Under the pieces are notes generated by a model, which was not told the DNA's origin, did no database searches, and saw only the letters and a list, made by a program, of their open reading frames with translations. The position numbers and the translations under genes are program-made. A DNA stretch of 36,478 nucleotides from Planctomycetaceae bacterium (lineage in GTDB: Bacteria; Planctomycetota; Planctomycetia; Planctomycetales; Planctomycetaceae): contig JAGQQG010000057.1 of NCBI GenBank assembly GCA_020426325.1, forward strand, positions 1 to 36,478. Reading direction: 5' to 3'. Shown one piece after another: positions 35,239 through 36,478 of this stretch (its first letter is position 1; the number at the start of each line of letters is the position of its first letter).

Positions 35239-36478
35239 TCAGAGGATGAACTTGTCCAAGTCGTCCGGCTTCATGGACGCCTGGAGTTTGTCCTGTACGT
35301 AATCGGCATTGATGACGACCTTGCCCGCCTCGTCGGGAGCTGCGAACGAGACGTCTTCGAGGAGCTTTTCCAGGATCGTGTGCAGGCGTCGGGCACCGAT
35401 GTTCTGGGTGTTCTGGTTTGCCTGCCAGGCGAGGTCAGCGACAGCCTCCAGACCGCTAGTCTCGAAGTGCAGATTGACACCATCAGTTGCCAGCAGGGCC
35501 TCATACTGCTTCGTGAGCGAGCGGGACGGCTCCGTGAGAATGCGAAGGAAATCGTCCCGATTCAAATCAGTGAGTTCGACGCGGAGCGGGAACCGGCCCT
35601 GCAGTTCGGGCATCAGGTCGCTGGGGCGGGTGCTGTGGAAGGCACCGGCGGCAATGAAGAGCATGTGGTCCGTCTTCACGTTGCCGTAACGGGTCTGCAC
35701 AGTCGTGCCTTCCACAATCGGAAGCAAGTCCCGCTGCACCCCCTGACGGCTGACATCGGTCGACTTCGAACCTTCCTGAGAACCGCAGACCTTGTCGATC
35801 TCGTCGATGAAGATCATCCCGGTCTCTTCGGCAAGATTAATCGCCTCTTCGTGAATTGCGTCCTTATTCAGGAGAGCTTCCATCTCTTGTTCGAGAAGCA
35901 CCTTCCGCGCCTGAGCAACAGTCATCTCGCGGCGCTGTTGCTGCCTGGGCATGAGCTTTTCAAACATGTTTTGAAGATCGACGTCCATTTGCTCGACGCC
36001 CATGTTCGAGAAGACCTGCACCGGTGAGGTGCGTTGCTCGACATTGATTTCGATCTCCCGTTCTTCAAGTTCTCCCGCCCGAAGCATCTCTCGAAATTTG
36101 TACCGAATCCGTTCCCGCTTTGCTGCGTGAGAGGAAGCGGTCTCATCGTCTTCGCTCGACGGCAGGTCGTCGTGCAGGCTGGGAACAAGCAGATCGAGCA
36201 AGCGGTCCTCGACACGCTGCTCGGCAGGTTGGCGAATCTCTTCCCGTTTGCGAACACGGACCAGCTGAATCGCCGCTTCGACGAGGTCACGAATCATGCT
36301 CTCCACATCACGGCCGTAATAACCGACTTCGGTGTACTTCGTTGCTTCGACTTTGACGAATGGTGCCCCCGTAAGGTTGGCCAACCGACGTGTGATCTCA
36401 GTCTTTCCGACGCCGGTCGGGCCGATCATGATGATGTTCTTGGGAGTGACTTCCTTTCTCATCTCTTCAGGCAGCTGT
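35239..36478 (-). CDS. hslU: HslU, ATPase subunit of the HslUV protease, partial
   Basis: About 413 residues are present and the frame runs out of the window upstream, so roughly 50 N-terminal residues are missing. Seen motifs: PKNIIMIGPTGVGKTE (Walker A), the I domain (about 110-200, Glu/Arg-rich), TGMIFIDEIDKVCG (Walker B) and GRFPLRVELTDL (sensor region), with IGARRLHTILE near the end. It unfolds substrate proteins for the HslV peptidase. The pore loop reads GYYGRDVES instead of the usual GYVG. The gene encoding HslV is expected upstream, outside the window. Confidence 0.96.
   Translation of the reverse strand, partial: QLPEEMRKEVTPKNIIMIGPTGVGKTEITRRLANLTGAPFVKVEATKYTEVGYYGRDVESMIRDLVEAAIQLVRVRKREEIRQPAEQRVEDRLLDLLVPSLHDDLPSSEDDETASSHAAKRERIRYKFREMLRAGELEEREIEINVEQRTSPVQVFSNMGVEQMDVDLQNMFEKLMPRQQQRREMTVAQARKVLLEQEMEALLNKDAIHEEAINLAEETGMIFIDEIDKVCGSQEGSKSTDVSRQGVQRDLLPIVEGTTVQTRYGNVKTDHMLFIAAGAFHSTRPSDLMPELQGRFPLRVELTDLNRDDFLRILTEPSRSLTKQYEALLATDGVNLHFETSGLEAVADLAWQANQNTQNIGARRLHTILEKLLEDVSFAAPDEAGKVVINADYVQDKLQASMKPDDLDKFIL

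Noticed and set aside
1-36478. CRISPR array, tRNA, rRNA, insertion sequences, phage genes
   Set aside because: No direct-repeat arrays with spacers, no cloverleaf or rRNA-like stretches, and no transposase or integrase genes were seen.

Overview
This window looks like a piece of a Planctomycetota chromosome (class Planctomycetia most likely). That is an inference from gene content. The window holds a Tat-exported DUF1501 protein, three secreted PQQ-type beta-propeller proteins that open with 'WPEWRGP/WPRFRGP'-like motifs or carry the same repeats, a secreted ThuA-like protein, a Ser/Thr kinase with DWG in place of DFG, an inverse-autotransporter-like barrel with a beta-helix passenger, and many Sec or Tat signal peptides. 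GC content is moderate to high. I found no rRNA, tRNA, CRISPR array, insertion sequence or phage gene. It reads as ordinary chromosome with short operons on both strands.

Layout. 1-1040: two small secreted proteins on the minus strand, one very Cys-rich and cut by the window edge. 1561-5940: a GyrA/ParC-like and GyrB/ParE-like pair on the plus strand, with altered residues in the usual quinolone pocket. 6002-8974: a three-TM protein of unknown function and a CNT nucleoside transporter (minus). 9076-12547: an AI-2E/PerM-family membrane protein, then a translationally coupled pair of exported hydrolases, metallo-beta-lactamase fold and amidohydrolase (plus). 12520-16199: a minus-strand operon of Nudix hydrolase, cupredoxin-like protein, a 56-residue membrane protein and a PQQ propeller. 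16361-18368: ThuA-like protein and Ser/Thr kinase (plus), closed by a bidirectional terminator. 18465-20972: type II (GSII) glutamine synthetase, thioredoxin-type arsenate reductase, and an outer-membrane-barrel candidate. 21148-25555: PQQ protein, DUF1501 protein and a second PQQ protein. 25588-28123: POT-family peptide transporter and a sensorless histidine kinase. 28152-31870: inverse-autotransporter-like protein and a divergent secreted protein. 31990-32881: two small heat-shock proteins in tandem. 33266-35204: two membrane proteins. 35239-end: HslU, missing its N-terminus at the window edge.

How it fits together. Most genes serve housekeeping or cell-envelope roles: DNA topology, nitrogen assimilation (glnII), proteostasis (hsp20 pair, hslU), and nucleoside and peptide uptake. 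The rest form the large exported repertoire typical of planctomycetes. The clearest regulatory signal is upstream of the hsp20 pair. There is a close match to a sigma-54 (-24/-12) promoter and, about 120-150 bases further upstream, a nested double palindrome that resembles an enhancer for a sigma-54 activator. This points to sigma-54 control of small heat-shock proteins, rather than CIRCE/HrcA or HspR. The second item of note is the topoisomerase pair, whose normally invariant DNA-gate residues differ from canonical gyrase.
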